A DNA stretch of 64,000 nt. Origin: JAGWBG01 sp034421095. Its GTDB lineage: Bacteria > Chloroflexota > Dehalococcoidia > Lucifugimonadales > JAGWBF01. The position numbers and the translations under genes are program-made. Positions 1 to 8,191 of this stretch are shown piece by piece. The stretch lies in contig DAOUKR010000035.1 in assembly GCA_034421095.1 (NCBI GenBank), forward strand, positions 62,001 to 126,000. The letters are read 5' to 3'. The notes below the pieces were generated by a model, which saw nothing but the letters and a program-made list of their open reading frames with translations, was not told the origin of the DNA and ran no database searches. Position 1 is the first letter of the stretch. The number at the start of each line of letters is the position of its first letter.

Positions 1-635
1 AGGGAGCCTACTGGGGCACTGAGAGCCTTGGAGAGACAGAAACACACGTCATCCACGTCTTTGACCAGCTCCTTCGCAGGCATCTCAAGTGATACGGCGG
101 CGTTGAATATGCGCGCCCCGTCCAGGTGGACTGCAACGCCGTTGGCATGGGCTACGTCGGCTACTGATTTCGTGTCGTCGGGAGTGAGCACCCCGCCATT
201 GCAGCGATTGTGGGTGTTCTCCAGACAGACCAGCGACGTGGGCGGGAAGTGAACGTTGCCCTTGGGCCTGATGGCGTCTGCGACCTCGTGAGGGTCCATC
301 CTTCCCTGGTTGTCGTTTCGGACAAGACGGACCTGAACGCCTGCCAGAGTGGCAGCTCCGCCCACCTCGTTCCAGAACATGTGGGCCTCGCTGCCCATGA
401 TTACCTCGTCTCCCCGGCTGCAATGGGCCAGGGCTGCTATGAGGTTGCTCATGGTCCCGCTGGCCGTAAATAGGGCAGCCTCTTTGCCCAGCATCTCGGC
501 TGCCATTTCTTCCAGACGATTGATTGACGGGTCCTCGCCCATTACATCGTCGCCCACCTCCGCCCCGGCCATGGCCTTCCGCATCTCCTCCGTAGGCTGG
601 GTCACGGTGTCGCTACGCAGGTCAATAACTTTCAC
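1..635 (-). CDS. ltaE: Low-specificity L-threonine aldolase (partial, 3' end outside window)
   Basis: PLP enzyme that cleaves L-threonine or L-allo-threonine to glycine and acetaldehyde in the cytosol. The 211 visible residues begin VKVIDLRSDTVTQPT, the family's N-terminal signature. They include GDDVMGEDP, LFTASGTMSN, the HLDGARIFNA block that binds the cofactor, and FCLSKALSAPVGS, whose Lys is expected to form the Schiff base. The start is GTG at 635, six bases after an AAAGGAGG ribosome-binding site. The frame stays open to base 1, so roughly the last third is missing. It is divergent from the hydrolase/lspA cluster. Family assignment is confident; substrate preference is not visible. Confidence 0.93.
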   Translation of the reverse strand, partial: MKVIDLRSDTVTQPTEEMRKAMAGAEVGDDVMGEDPSINRLEEMAAEMLGKEAALFTASGTMSNLIAALAHCSRGDEVIMGSEAHMFWNEVGGAATLAGVQVRLVRNDNQGRMDPHEVADAIRPKGNVHFPPTSLVCLENTHNRCNGGVLTPDDTKSVADVAHANGVAVHLDGARIFNAAVSLEMPAKELVKDVDDVCFCLSKALSAPVGS

Positions 636-683
636 GGGCTGCCTCCTTTACTCCGGTTTTGCACAACATTCTAACAGGAGCGC

Positions 684-712
684 TTGTCAAACACTAGCAC
701 GGCACCTAAGAT
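684..712 (+). promoter_or_regulatory. Candidate sigma-70 promoter for the hydrolase-lspA-rluD-gltX cluster
   Basis: TTGTCA at 684-689 and TAAGAT at 707-712 are separated by 17 bases. A GAGGGAGG ribosome-binding site follows, before the ATG at 730. Seen by eye only. Confidence 0.45.
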
Positions 713-729
713 GGAGATAGAGGGAGGAC

Positions 730-1374
730 ATGCGGCAAACTGCGGTGGCTTTCAAGAGCAAGGGTCTGACTTTGGAAGGCATAATAGCCTTCCCCCAGGG
801 ACTCACGGGGCCCTTTCCCGGAGCCGTGGTCTGCCATCCACATCCCCTCTTCGGCGGAAATATGGACAACGGTCTTGTGCAAGAAGTTTGCAGCGCCCTA
901 GTCCGGGAGGGATTCGGAACCTTCCGGTTCAATTTTCGCGGGGTGGGGAATAGCGAGGGGGCCTTCACCAAGGGCGAGAAAGAGCCTGAAGATGTGAATG
1001 CGGCGCTAAACCTGATGCGCAACTGGCCGGACATTGACAAGCGCCGATTTGGGTTGGTGGGATATTCCTTCGGGGCGTCTATGGTGCTTAACGGCATCTC
1101 GAGGTATAAGGCTGCCAAGGCACTGGCCCTTATATCCCCTCCCCTCACGTCCCTTGACCAGCCTAAGATAGAGAATGACAAACGGCCCAAGCTGTTCATC
1201 GTAGGTGACAGAGACAGGCTGGTTCCACATTCCGCCCTGAAGGCTAAAGTTGACTCCCTTCCCACCCCGGCGGACTTGAGTATTGTCCCCGGAGCCGACC
1301 ACTCATGGCGAAACTACGAGGCCGAGGCTGCCCACCTCACGGTCCGGTTCCTTGTCGGTGCCCTCCGAAGGTAG
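730..1374 (+). CDS. Alpha/beta hydrolase, small cytosolic type
   Basis: A 214-residue single-domain alpha/beta hydrolase. HPHP at residues 36-39 followed by FGGNMDN is the oxyanion region typical of this dienelactone-hydrolase-like group. GYSFG (Ser113) is the nucleophile elbow. An Asp in GDRDRL (about 160-162) and His191 in GADHSW complete the triad. No signal peptide or membrane segment is visible. It is the first gene of a forward cluster, 14 bases before lspA, with GAGGGAGG just upstream of its ATG. The substrate cannot be told from sequence; esterase-like activity is the family expectation. Confidence 0.88.
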   Translation: MRQTAVAFKSKGLTLEGIIAFPQGLTGPFPGAVVCHPHPLFGGNMDNGLVQEVCSALVREGFGTFRFNFRGVGNSEGAFTKGEKEPEDVNAALNLMRNWPDIDKRRFGLVGYSFGASMVLNGISRYKAAKALALISPPLTSLDQPKIENDKRPKLFIVGDRDRLVPHSALKAKVDSLPTPADLSIVPGADHSWRNYEAEAAHLTVRFLVGALRR

Positions 1375-1388
1375 ACGGATAGAAGGAC

Positions 1389-2153
1389 ATGGCGAAACTG
1401 GAGAAGCAAGATAGACCGGTCTCGGCTACGTGGGCGTCCTGGTGCAGGGACCCTCTAATTATCCTAGCTATAGTCTTCGTCTTTAGCCTTGACCAGATTA
1501 CCAAGGCCGTGGTGAGACATAGCCTCCTGATTGGGGAGTCATTCCCCAGTGAAGGGGTCTTTCGTATAACCCGGACATTCAACACCGGCAGCGCTTTCGG
1601 CTTCTTTGCAGACCAGACTCTCTTCCTGATACTGGCCTCTATCGTAGGGATAGGCATCCTTCTCCTGGTGTATCGGACCCATGGCTTCGCCAGTTCTCCC
1701 CTCAGGCTCAGCCTGGGAATGCAGCTTGGGGGCGCTCTGGGCAATCTGGTAGACCGGGTGCGCATGGGCCGTGTAACGGATTTCCTGGATTTAGGTTTCT
1801 GGCCCGTGTTCAATGTCGCGGACGCTTCCATAGTTCTGGGGATTGCTATCCTCGTTGTTCTGCTCTTGTTTGGGAGGAGAGAGGTGAATCCCGAACCAGT
1901 GCCGGACTACACTGAATACCGCGAAGGTGACAACGGCCCCTATTCCCCCGGGCAGCTTGTAGTCTCCGGGGAAACCGACAATGCTCCCCACGAGCGACCG
2001 GATATGCCGCTGTACGGCGACTCCTTCTACCTTGAGAAGGAGGAGGACAAGCCCTGCCCTACATGCGCCTCGTCAATGCAATACGTTCTTGACGAATGGC
2101 GCTGCTCGGTTTGTGGCGTCAAGGAGCCGACAAGGGACGGAGAGTCCTGGTGA
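1389..2153 (+). CDS. lspA: Signal peptidase II with a C-terminal zinc-ribbon extension
   Basis: Membrane aspartyl protease that cleaves lipoprotein signal peptides. The core (about residues 25-165) has four hydrophobic segments, the NTGSAFGFF block, GNLVDR (Asp122) and FNVAD (Asp145), the conserved blocks that carry the catalytic aspartates. Ordinary LspA ends near residue 160-170. Here about 85 extra residues follow, with an acidic linker and then CPTC (223-226) and CSVC (239-242), a four-Cys zinc ribbon that should face the cytosol. The start is ATG 1389 after AAGGAC. Its TGA overlaps the GTG start of rluD. Many lipoproteins in this window are plausible substrates. The ribbon's role is unknown. 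Confidence 0.93.
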   Translation: MAKLEKQDRPVSATWASWCRDPLIILAIVFVFSLDQITKAVVRHSLLIGESFPSEGVFRITRTFNTGSAFGFFADQTLFLILASIVGIGILLLVYRTHGFASSPLRLSLGMQLGGALGNLVDRVRMGRVTDFLDLGFWPVFNVADASIVLGIAILVVLLLFGRREVNPEPVPDYTEYREGDNGPYSPGQLVVSGETDNAPHERPDMPLYGDSFYLEKEEDKPCPTCASSMQYVLDEWRCSVCGVKEPTRDGESW

Positions 2154-3067
2154 CGACCAGAGAACTGGTGGTGGAACCCGGGGCGCTGACATCCGGTGAC
2201 GTGGACCGGTTGGATATGTTCCTCGCCCGGCACGGTGGCCTGGGACTCACTCGTTCTCAAGTGGTGCGCCTGGTAGAGGAGGGACACATCCTCTTGAACG
2301 GGGCCAATCCCAAAGCTAGCAGGAGACTTCGGCCCGGGGACTGCATATCGGTGACCGTCCCTCCCCCAAGACCTGTAGACCTGGTCCCAGAGGAGATTCC
2401 ACTGCACGTCGTCTATCAGGATGGAGAGGTGCTGGTCGTGGACAAACCCGCGGGGCTTACGGTACATCCCGCTCCGGGCCATCCGTCCCATACCCTTGTA
2501 AATGCCCTGCTGGCCCTCTGCCCTGACCTTAAAGGCATCGGGGGAGAACTCCGGCCCGGCATAGTTCACAGGTTAGACAAAGATACTTCCGGCCTGATGG
2601 TGGTTGCAAAAAGCGCCGGGGCGCACCTTGGTCTTACCCGGCAGATAAAAGAGCGGACCTTCCACAAAGGCTATCTGGCCCTAGCGGGGGGCAAGGTAGA
2701 GCCGGCGGAAGGCCTTATCGAGGCACCAATCGGGCGGGACCCGAGGAACCGCAAACGCATGGCAGTGGTGCCGGGGGGTCGGAATGCACTGACAACGTAT
2801 GTGGTGAGGCGATACTATGACGAATACTCTTTTGTAGAGGTCTTTCCTGAGACGGGTCGCACCCATCAAATCAGGGTCCATTTCGCCTCAACGGGCCATC
2901 CCCTGGTTGGTGATGCCCTTTATCGCGGTGGGTCTTGTCTCCTGGCCCGCCAGTTTCTCCATGCCCACCTGCTGGGATTTCGCCATCCGATCACGGACGA
3001 ATACCTGGAGTTCACGTCCCACCTCCCTATGGATTTGCGTGTCGCAATAGAAGCTCTCGAAGCGTGA
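2150..3067 (+). CDS. rluD: RluA-family 23S rRNA pseudouridine synthase (RluD-like)
   Basis: Cytosolic enzyme that converts specific rRNA uridines to pseudouridine. From the GTG at 2150 it has 305 residues. An S4 RNA-binding domain comes first (RLDMFLARHGGLGLTRSQ onward), then the catalytic domain with HRLDKDTSGLMVVAK, where the Asp is the nucleophile, and ETGRTHQIRVHF. The GTG is chosen because it overlaps the lspA stop (GTGA) and because the frame upstream of it lies inside lspA. The paralogue (RluD versus RluB/C/A) is a guess from domain layout. Translationally coupled to lspA. Confidence 0.9.
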   Translation: MTTRELVVEPGALTSGDVDRLDMFLARHGGLGLTRSQVVRLVEEGHILLNGANPKASRRLRPGDCISVTVPPPRPVDLVPEEIPLHVVYQDGEVLVVDKPAGLTVHPAPGHPSHTLVNALLALCPDLKGIGGELRPGIVHRLDKDTSGLMVVAKSAGAHLGLTRQIKERTFHKGYLALAGGKVEPAEGLIEAPIGRDPRNRKRMAVVPGGRNALTTYVVRRYYDEYSFVEVFPETGRTHQIRVHFASTGHPLVGDALYRGGSCLLARQFLHAHLLGFRHPITDEYLEFTSHLPMDLRVAIEALEA

Positions 3068-3095
3068 TAAAATGTAGCCTTGGAGGTAGACTGTT

Positions 3096-4589
3096 TTGGA
3101 GAGTGAGATACGGGTCAGATTTGCTCCCAGCCCCACTGGTAAACCACACTTGGGCAATCTGCGGACTGCCTTGTTCAACTGGCTTTTCGCCCGCAGATAC
3201 GGCGGAAAGTTCATCCTGCGGGTGGAGGATACGGATAGAGACAGATATGTCGAAGGGGCCATAGAGGCTATTCTGGACTCCCTCAGGTGGCTGGGATTGG
3301 ACTGGGACGAAGGCCCGGAGGTGGGCGGCCAGTTTGGCCCCTATTTGCAGTCCCAGCGGTTGGAGATTTATCAGGGCACAGCCCAGGACCTGATTGACAG
3401 GGGACACGCTTATCGCTGCTACTGCTCCAGGGAGAGGCTGGACATGATGCGTAAGGAGCAGCAGCGTACCAAGTCTCACGCCGGCTACGACCGCCACTGC
3501 CGGAATCTTTCTGTCGAGGAGATCAGGAAATACGAGGACCAGGGCGTTATACCTGTTGTCCGTTTCAAGATGCCGCTGGAGGGGTCTACTACCGTTGACG
3601 ACCTTATCCGGGGCGAAGTGACCTGGGAAAACGAGTTGTTGGACGATTTTATCATCCTCAAGTCCGACGGCTTTCCCACTTACCACATGGCTAACGTTGT
3701 AGACGACCACCGCATGAAGATTAGTCACGTTCTCAGGGCGGAAGAGTGGTTGCCCAGCACTCCCAGGCATCTTGAGCTTTACCGAGCATTGGGTTACCAG
3801 CCGCCCCTCTTCGCCCACCTACCCATGATTCTGGGACCGGACCGCGCCAAGCTTTCCAAACGACATGGCGCAAGCTTCATCCTGGACTACCGGGATGATG
3901 GCTTCCTTCCAGAGGTTATGGTTAACTTCATGGCCCTTCTGGGGTGGTCTCTGGACGATAAGACGGACATCGTCTCTATAGATATGCTTATGGAGAACTT
4001 CTCCCTGGACCGGATAGGACACTCAGGGGCGATATTCGACAAGGAGAAGCTGCTCTGGATGAACGGGGCTTACATCCGTCAGCTAAGCCAGGATGACCTT
4101 GCCGAAAGGATGATGCCGTTCCTGAAGCGGGACTTGTCTGCTGAAACTGGTGTGGTAGACATGGAATATCTCCGACGCATAGTCCCACTGGCGCAGGAGA
4201 GACTGAAGACCCTGGGTGACGCGGCCGGGCTGACCTCCTATTTCTTTGAAGAGGATGTGGACCACGACCCCGGCCAACTCGTCCAGAAAGGGATGGACAT
4301 GGATACTACTCTTGCCGGCTTGAGACGGGCCTATGAGGTGCTTGGTGCTCTGGAGCCTTTTGACTCCCATTCCATAGAGGAGGCCTTGCGCTCTACGTCT
4401 GCTGAGTTGGAGCTTTCAGGAAGACAGTTCTTCGGTGTGTTGCGTGTTGCGGCCACCGGCAGGACCGCTGCCCCGCCTCTTTTCGAGACCCTTGATGTGC
4501 TGGGCAAGGAGCGATGCCTGAAACGTATTGAGTCGGCGATACGCAGGCTGGAGTCGGAGGTCTCGACCGCTGTGCATCCTCTCCCTTGA
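3096..4589 (+). CDS. gltX: Glutamyl-tRNA synthetase
   Basis: Class I aminoacyl-tRNA synthetase charging tRNA-Glu; 497 residues, the usual length. The ATP-binding HIGH motif appears as HLGN (18-21) in APSPTGKPHLGN and the KMSKS motif as KLSKR (252-256). CYCSRERLDMMRKEQQ is the zinc-binding-type insertion region seen in bacterial enzymes. The start is TTG at 3096, placed by GGAGG about 8 bases upstream and by the conserved ESEIRVRFAPSPTG beginning. The last codons (HPLP, stop) are supplied by an intergenic palindromic repeat, so the C-terminus has been remodelled. It converges on glnS, so this organism has both Glu and Gln synthetases. Confidence 0.96.
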   Translation: MESEIRVRFAPSPTGKPHLGNLRTALFNWLFARRYGGKFILRVEDTDRDRYVEGAIEAILDSLRWLGLDWDEGPEVGGQFGPYLQSQRLEIYQGTAQDLIDRGHAYRCYCSRERLDMMRKEQQRTKSHAGYDRHCRNLSVEEIRKYEDQGVIPVVRFKMPLEGSTTVDDLIRGEVTWENELLDDFIILKSDGFPTYHMANVVDDHRMKISHVLRAEEWLPSTPRHLELYRALGYQPPLFAHLPMILGPDRAKLSKRHGASFILDYRDDGFLPEVMVNFMALLGWSLDDKTDIVSIDMLMENFSLDRIGHSGAIFDKEKLLWMNGAYIRQLSQDDLAERMMPFLKRDLSAETGVVDMEYLRRIVPLAQERLKTLGDAAGLTSYFFEEDVDHDPGQLVQKGMDMDTTLAGLRRAYEVLGALEPFDSHSIEEALRSTSAELELSGRQFFGVLRVAATGRTAAPPLFETLDVLGKERCLKRIESAIRRLESEVSTAVHPLP

Positions 4590-4688
4590 CGGGAGAGGAT
4601 TGAGGTGAGGGTGACGTGTCTGCCAACAGCCGGGTGCGATGGCTTTCCCCTCATCCTGACCCTCTCCCGCAAAGGGGAGAGGGGGCTC
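4570..4688. repeat. Pair of inverted palindromic repeats between convergent gltX and glnS
   Basis: Two hairpin units in opposite orientation: CCTCTCCC/GGGAGAGG near 4576-4600 with the tail ATTGAGGTGAGGG, and its reverse complement-like partner at about 4650-4685 (CCCTCTCC ... GGGGAGAGGG). The left unit overlaps the end of gltX. It may act as a two-way terminator. Confidence 0.6.
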
Positions 4689-4712
4689 TCGAGGCAGTAC
4701 CTAACGGTTGCC

Positions 4713-6458
4713 CTACCCTCTTCTAGCCCTGGCCCAGGAATCCCGCAACGGCACAGTCCGGTTGAATACCAAGGCTTTGTCTGACGAATCAACGGAATCC
4801 ACGCAGAAGTAGCCCAGCCTTTCGAACTGGTAACGGCTCCCCGGTGCCGAGTCTGCGAGGCTTGGCTCGACCTGGCACGAACTCAGAATCTCCAGAGAAC
4901 CGGGGTTCAGGTTAGCTTTGAAATCCGAGCCTTCGGCCACGTTGTCCGGGTCCTCTCTTATGAAGAGTTGGTTGTACAGGCGTACTTCGGCTTCGAGAGC
5001 GTGGTCGGCGGATACCCAGTGTAACGTGGCCTGGACCTTGCGTCCGTCCGGTGGCGACCCGCCTCTTGTAGCCGGGTCGTAGGTGCAATGCAGCTCTACT
5101 ATCTCGCCGGTGCTTTCATCCTTGACTACACCAACGCAGGTGATGAAATAGGCGTATCTCAGACGCACCTCTCGCCCTGGGGCCAACCTGAAGAACTTGG
5201 GGGGAGGGTTCTCAAGGAAGTCGTCTCTCTCGATGTACAGGACACGAGAGAAGGGGACCTTTCGTGTACCCATGCCGAGGTCCTCAGGGTTGTTGACGGC
5301 GTCCATCTCTTCCACCTGGCCCTCGGGATAATTGTCAATGACCACTCGCAGTGGGCGCAACACGGCCATGGCTCGTGGGGCGCGTTTATTCAAGTCCTCA
5401 CGTATGCAGTGCTCCAAAAGGGCTATGTCAACCACGGTATCCCTCCTGGCGACCCCGACGTGCTCGCAAAAATCGCGGATTGATTCCGGTGTATAACCGC
5501 GTCTCCTCAAGCCTGAGATTGTGGGCATTCGTGGGTCATCCCATCCGCTGACGTGTCCCTCTTCCACCAGTGCCAGGAGCTTTCGCTTGCTCAACATCGT
5601 GTAGCTGAGGTTGAGGCGGGCGAACTCGATTTGCTGCGGGTGGGGTTCAACCTCCAATTCATCCAGCACCCAGTCATATAGTGGACGATGGTCCTCGAAC
5701 TCCAACGTGCATATCGAGTGAGTAATCCCCTCAATGGAGTCCGATAGGCAGTGGGTAAAGTCGTACATCGGGTAGATGCACCACTTGTTGCCCGTCCTGT
5801 GATGCTCCGCGTTCAGAATCCGGTAGATGACCGGGTCGCGCATATTCAAGTTGGGGGATGTCATGGCAATTTTCGCTCGGAGTACGTGGGTCCCCTCCTC
5901 GAACTCCCCCGCTCTCATGCGCCGGAACAAATCCAGGTTCTCCACCACTGAGCGCGTGCGATAGGGGCTATCCTTGCCGGGCTGGGTCAAGGTGCCCCTG
6001 TATTCCCTGATTTCCTCGGGACTCAGGCTGTCAACGTAAGCTTTTTCGTCTTTGATAAGCTGCACGGCATAGTCATATAGCCTGTCAAAGTAGTCGGAGG
6101 CGAAGTACAGGTGGTTGCCCCAATCAAATCCGAGCCACTGGACGTCCGACTTGATGGCCTCGACATACTCAATCTCCTCTTTCGTCGGGTTGGTATCGTC
6201 GAACCTCAGGTGACAGACTCCGTCCGGGTATTCAGAAGCGACGCCGAAATTCAGGCAGATGGACTTGGCATGTCCGATGTGCAGGTAGCCATTAGGCTCC
6301 GGCGGGAACCGGGTAGCCACACGGCCCTCGTTCTTGTTTGCTCTCAAGTCTTCCGCGATGATGTTTCGGATGAAGTCGGAAGGTGGTGCAGTTTCAGACG
6401 ATGCCGTCGTTAAAGCCTCTTCCCTTGGCCCTTTTTTGGAGCTGCTTCGTCCAGGCAT
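4713..6458 (-). CDS. glnS: Glutaminyl-tRNA synthetase
   Basis: Class I synthetase that charges tRNA-Gln directly, as opposed to the GatCAB amidation route. It has 581 residues from the ATG at 6458. HIGH is HIGH at 60-63 in FPPEPNGYLHIGHAK; KMSKS is MLSKRK. The C-terminal anticodon-binding beta-barrels are present (CTYDPATRGGSPPDGRKVQAT region). An earlier in-frame ATG at 6524 exists but lies in a CCCCGTG/CACGGGG repeat hairpin, so ATG 6458 (MPGRSSSKK) is preferred. Presence of GlnRS in this lineage suggests old acquisition by transfer, as known for many bacterial GlnRS; that is inference. Confidence 0.95.
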   Translation of the reverse strand: MPGRSSSKKGPREEALTTASSETAPPSDFIRNIIAEDLRANKNEGRVATRFPPEPNGYLHIGHAKSICLNFGVASEYPDGVCHLRFDDTNPTKEEIEYVEAIKSDVQWLGFDWGNHLYFASDYFDRLYDYAVQLIKDEKAYVDSLSPEEIREYRGTLTQPGKDSPYRTRSVVENLDLFRRMRAGEFEEGTHVLRAKIAMTSPNLNMRDPVIYRILNAEHHRTGNKWCIYPMYDFTHCLSDSIEGITHSICTLEFEDHRPLYDWVLDELEVEPHPQQIEFARLNLSYTMLSKRKLLALVEEGHVSGWDDPRMPTISGLRRRGYTPESIRDFCEHVGVARRDTVVDIALLEHCIREDLNKRAPRAMAVLRPLRVVIDNYPEGQVEEMDAVNNPEDLGMGTRKVPFSRVLYIERDDFLENPPPKFFRLAPGREVRLRYAYFITCVGVVKDESTGEIVELHCTYDPATRGGSPPDGRKVQATLHWVSADHALEAEVRLYNQLFIREDPDNVAEGSDFKANLNPGSLEILSSCQVEPSLADSAPGSRYQFERLGYFCVDSVDSSDKALVFNRTVPLRDSWARARRG

Positions 6459-6509
6459 CTTTACTAATATCCCTCGTTTTTTAGGAGTTAACTGGGAATC
6501 TTTCCCCAA

Positions 6510-6530
6510 CCCCGTGTCAAGCACGGGGCA
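6510..6530. repeat. Short palindrome of the CCCCGTrTCAAGyACGGGG family
   Basis: CCCCGTG, five-base loop TCAAG, CACGGGG. Related copies lie at about 51396-51414 and 57036-57054. It sits upstream of glnS, overlapping the unlikely early start. Confidence 0.65.
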
Positions 6531-6595
6531 AGCTTTAGTAGATATTCTAGCATATTGGGGCCGACAATCTTAGCTTTACGTCCGTTCATTCTCAC

Positions 6596-6624
6596 TTGCG
6601 CTCCCACTATGCCTGTGGTATATT
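6596..6624 (+). promoter_or_regulatory. Candidate promoter of the nuo operon
   Basis: TTGCGC at 6596-6601 and TATATT at 6619-6624 have a 17-base spacer. The leader would be short, with AGGAGG at 6637-6642 before nuoA. It is the only promoter-like pair seen ahead of the 11-kb nuo gene set. Confidence 0.5.
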
Positions 6625-6658
6625 CCCTACGAAATCAGGAGGCAAAGAACGGGTCATT

Positions 6659-7042
6659 ATGCTAGACGATTATTTCAGACAGTACGGCCTTGTAGCTATA
6701 TTTGCCGTCGTCGCTCTGATTGTGCCGGTCAGTATGTTGATGCTTTCGTGGCTCGCCTCCAAGGTGCGGATGCGTCCACAGAAACCCGACCCCGTGAAGC
6801 AGGATATTTACGAATGTGGTATGCAGTCCATCGGCGGGAAGTGGGGCCAGTTCAATTTTCGATACTACATGTACGCTCTCCTGTTCGTGATTTTTGACGT
6901 GCAAGTGATATTCATATACCCTTGGGCCGTACGTTTCAACCAGCTACCCCTGTTCGCCCTTATCGAGATGGTGGTTTTCATACTCATCCTGGTGGTGGGA
7001 TGGATGTACGCATGGCGTAAGCAAGACCTGGAGTGGAGGTAG
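6659..7042 (+). CDS. nuoA: NADH-quinone oxidoreductase subunit A
   Basis: Small membrane subunit of complex I; 127 residues from ATG 6659 with three predicted helices. The family signature KPDPVKQDIYECGMQS, the quinone-site loop between helices 1 and 2, is intact, followed by FNFRYYMYALLFVIFDVQVIF. The ATG at 6659 (MLDDYFRQYG) is preferred over an in-frame upstream start because the 21 upstream codons overlap the promoter and the AGGAGG. The AGGAGG to ATG spacing of 16 bases is long. First gene of the nuo operon; nuoB follows at once. Confidence 0.95.
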   Translation: MLDDYFRQYGLVAIFAVVALIVPVSMLMLSWLASKVRMRPQKPDPVKQDIYECGMQSIGGKWGQFNFRYYMYALLFVIFDVQVIFIYPWAVRFNQLPLFALIEMVVFILILVVGWMYAWRKQDLEWR

Positions 7043-7044
7043 CC

Positions 7045-7686
7045 GTGGCATCTGAGATTGCAGGGGCTGAGCAGCCCGTTGTCGAGCCCGGCGAAGGGCC
7101 CCTATACGCGCGCACGTGGAGCCTTGACAGGGATGAGGGTCGTACCGTGGAGACCATGCGGCACACCCACACCGACGCCCTGTCGGAGCCGGTGATTCAG
7201 GTCCCCGACGACCTGGAACGCAACGTCATGGTCACCTCGGTGGATGCTCTCCTCAACTGGAGCCGAAAATCGGCGCTGTGGCCCGTGGCCTTTGGGCTGG
7301 CGTGTTGCGCCTTCGAGATGATGGCAACTGCTATGGGCCGTTTCGACATAGCACGGTTTGGCATGGAAGCATTCAGGGCGACTCCCCGTCAAGCCGACCT
7401 GATGATTGTAGCCGGCACGGTAACGTGGAAGATGGCCCCGGCCATTCGGCGCATATACGACCAGATGGGAGAGCCGAAGTGGGTTATCTCCATGGGGGTC
7501 TGTGCGACGAGCGGTGGGCCTTACTACTCCTGCTACAGCGTTGTGCCTGGTGTCAACCACGTAGTCCCCGTGGATGTGTACGTGCCTGGCTGCCCGCCTC
7601 GGCCTGATGCCCTGCTCTATGGCATCATGCAGCTACACGAGAAAATCAAGAAGTACAGCCTTCAGGGCAGGGTAGCGGGGGCGTGA
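7045..7686 (+). CDS. nuoB: NADH-quinone oxidoreductase subunit B
   Basis: Peripheral-arm subunit that holds the terminal [4Fe-4S] cluster N2 next to the quinone site. LACCAFEMMATAMGRFD gives the adjacent Cys pair. GVCATSGGPYY and YVPGCPPRPDALLYGI give the other two ligands. GTG 7045 is chosen because GGAGG at 7035-7039 is well spaced to it; GTG 7033 is possible. The 213-residue protein carries about 50 N-terminal residues before the conserved core, longer than typical. It overlaps nuoC by a few bases. Confidence 0.95.
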   Translation: MASEIAGAEQPVVEPGEGPLYARTWSLDRDEGRTVETMRHTHTDALSEPVIQVPDDLERNVMVTSVDALLNWSRKSALWPVAFGLACCAFEMMATAMGRFDIARFGMEAFRATPRQADLMIVAGTVTWKMAPAIRRIYDQMGEPKWVISMGVCATSGGPYYSCYSVVPGVNHVVPVDVYVPGCPPRPDALLYGIMQLHEKIKKYSLQGRVAGA

Positions 7687-8141
7687 TGACCAGAGCGCTG
7701 AGAGGAGACGATCTGGCCGCGCGCCTTGGTGAACGCCATCCTGACGCAATCGTGAGGTGGGGAGAGTCGGACCTGTGGGTCAAACCGGAGAGTATTCTGG
7801 ACGTTGTGAAGTTCCTGAAAGAAGACCCGGAACTTGATTTCAACTACCTCAACGCCATATCGGCCATTGATTTTGTCGAGTGTTTTGAGGTGGTGTACCA
7901 TCTGACTTCCCACGAACATAACCATAGTGCCGTCGTAAAGGCCAGAGTATATGGTCGGGAGAACCCTGCGATTCCGTCGGTAGTAGACGTTTGGCAAGGA
8001 GCCGACTACCAGGAACGGGAAATCTGGGACCTCATGGGAGTACGATTTCTGGGCCACCCAAATCTCAAACGACTCATGCTGTGGGAAAGTTTCCCAGGAC
8101 ATCCCCTGCGCAAGGACTTTGAGGATACTGTGCAGTATTAA
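7683..8141 (+). CDS. nuoC: NADH-quinone oxidoreductase subunit C
   Basis: 30-kDa-type peripheral subunit; 152 residues. It ends with the recognisable block SVVDVWQGADYQEREIWDLMG, then GHPNLKRLML and HPLRKDFE. The start is GTG 7683 (overlapping the nuoB stop) or ATG 7686; the two cannot be separated. It is a stand-alone NuoC, not a NuoCD fusion, as in Chloroflexota and cyanobacteria-like complexes. Confidence 0.93.
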   Translation: MMTRALRGDDLAARLGERHPDAIVRWGESDLWVKPESILDVVKFLKEDPELDFNYLNAISAIDFVECFEVVYHLTSHEHNHSAVVKARVYGRENPAIPSVVDVWQGADYQEREIWDLMGVRFLGHPNLKRLMLWESFPGHPLRKDFEDTVQY

Positions 8142-8191
8142 GCCGACTTCTCGCTCTCCGAAGGAGCAAGTTAGAGAGGGGTGAAACCGCC

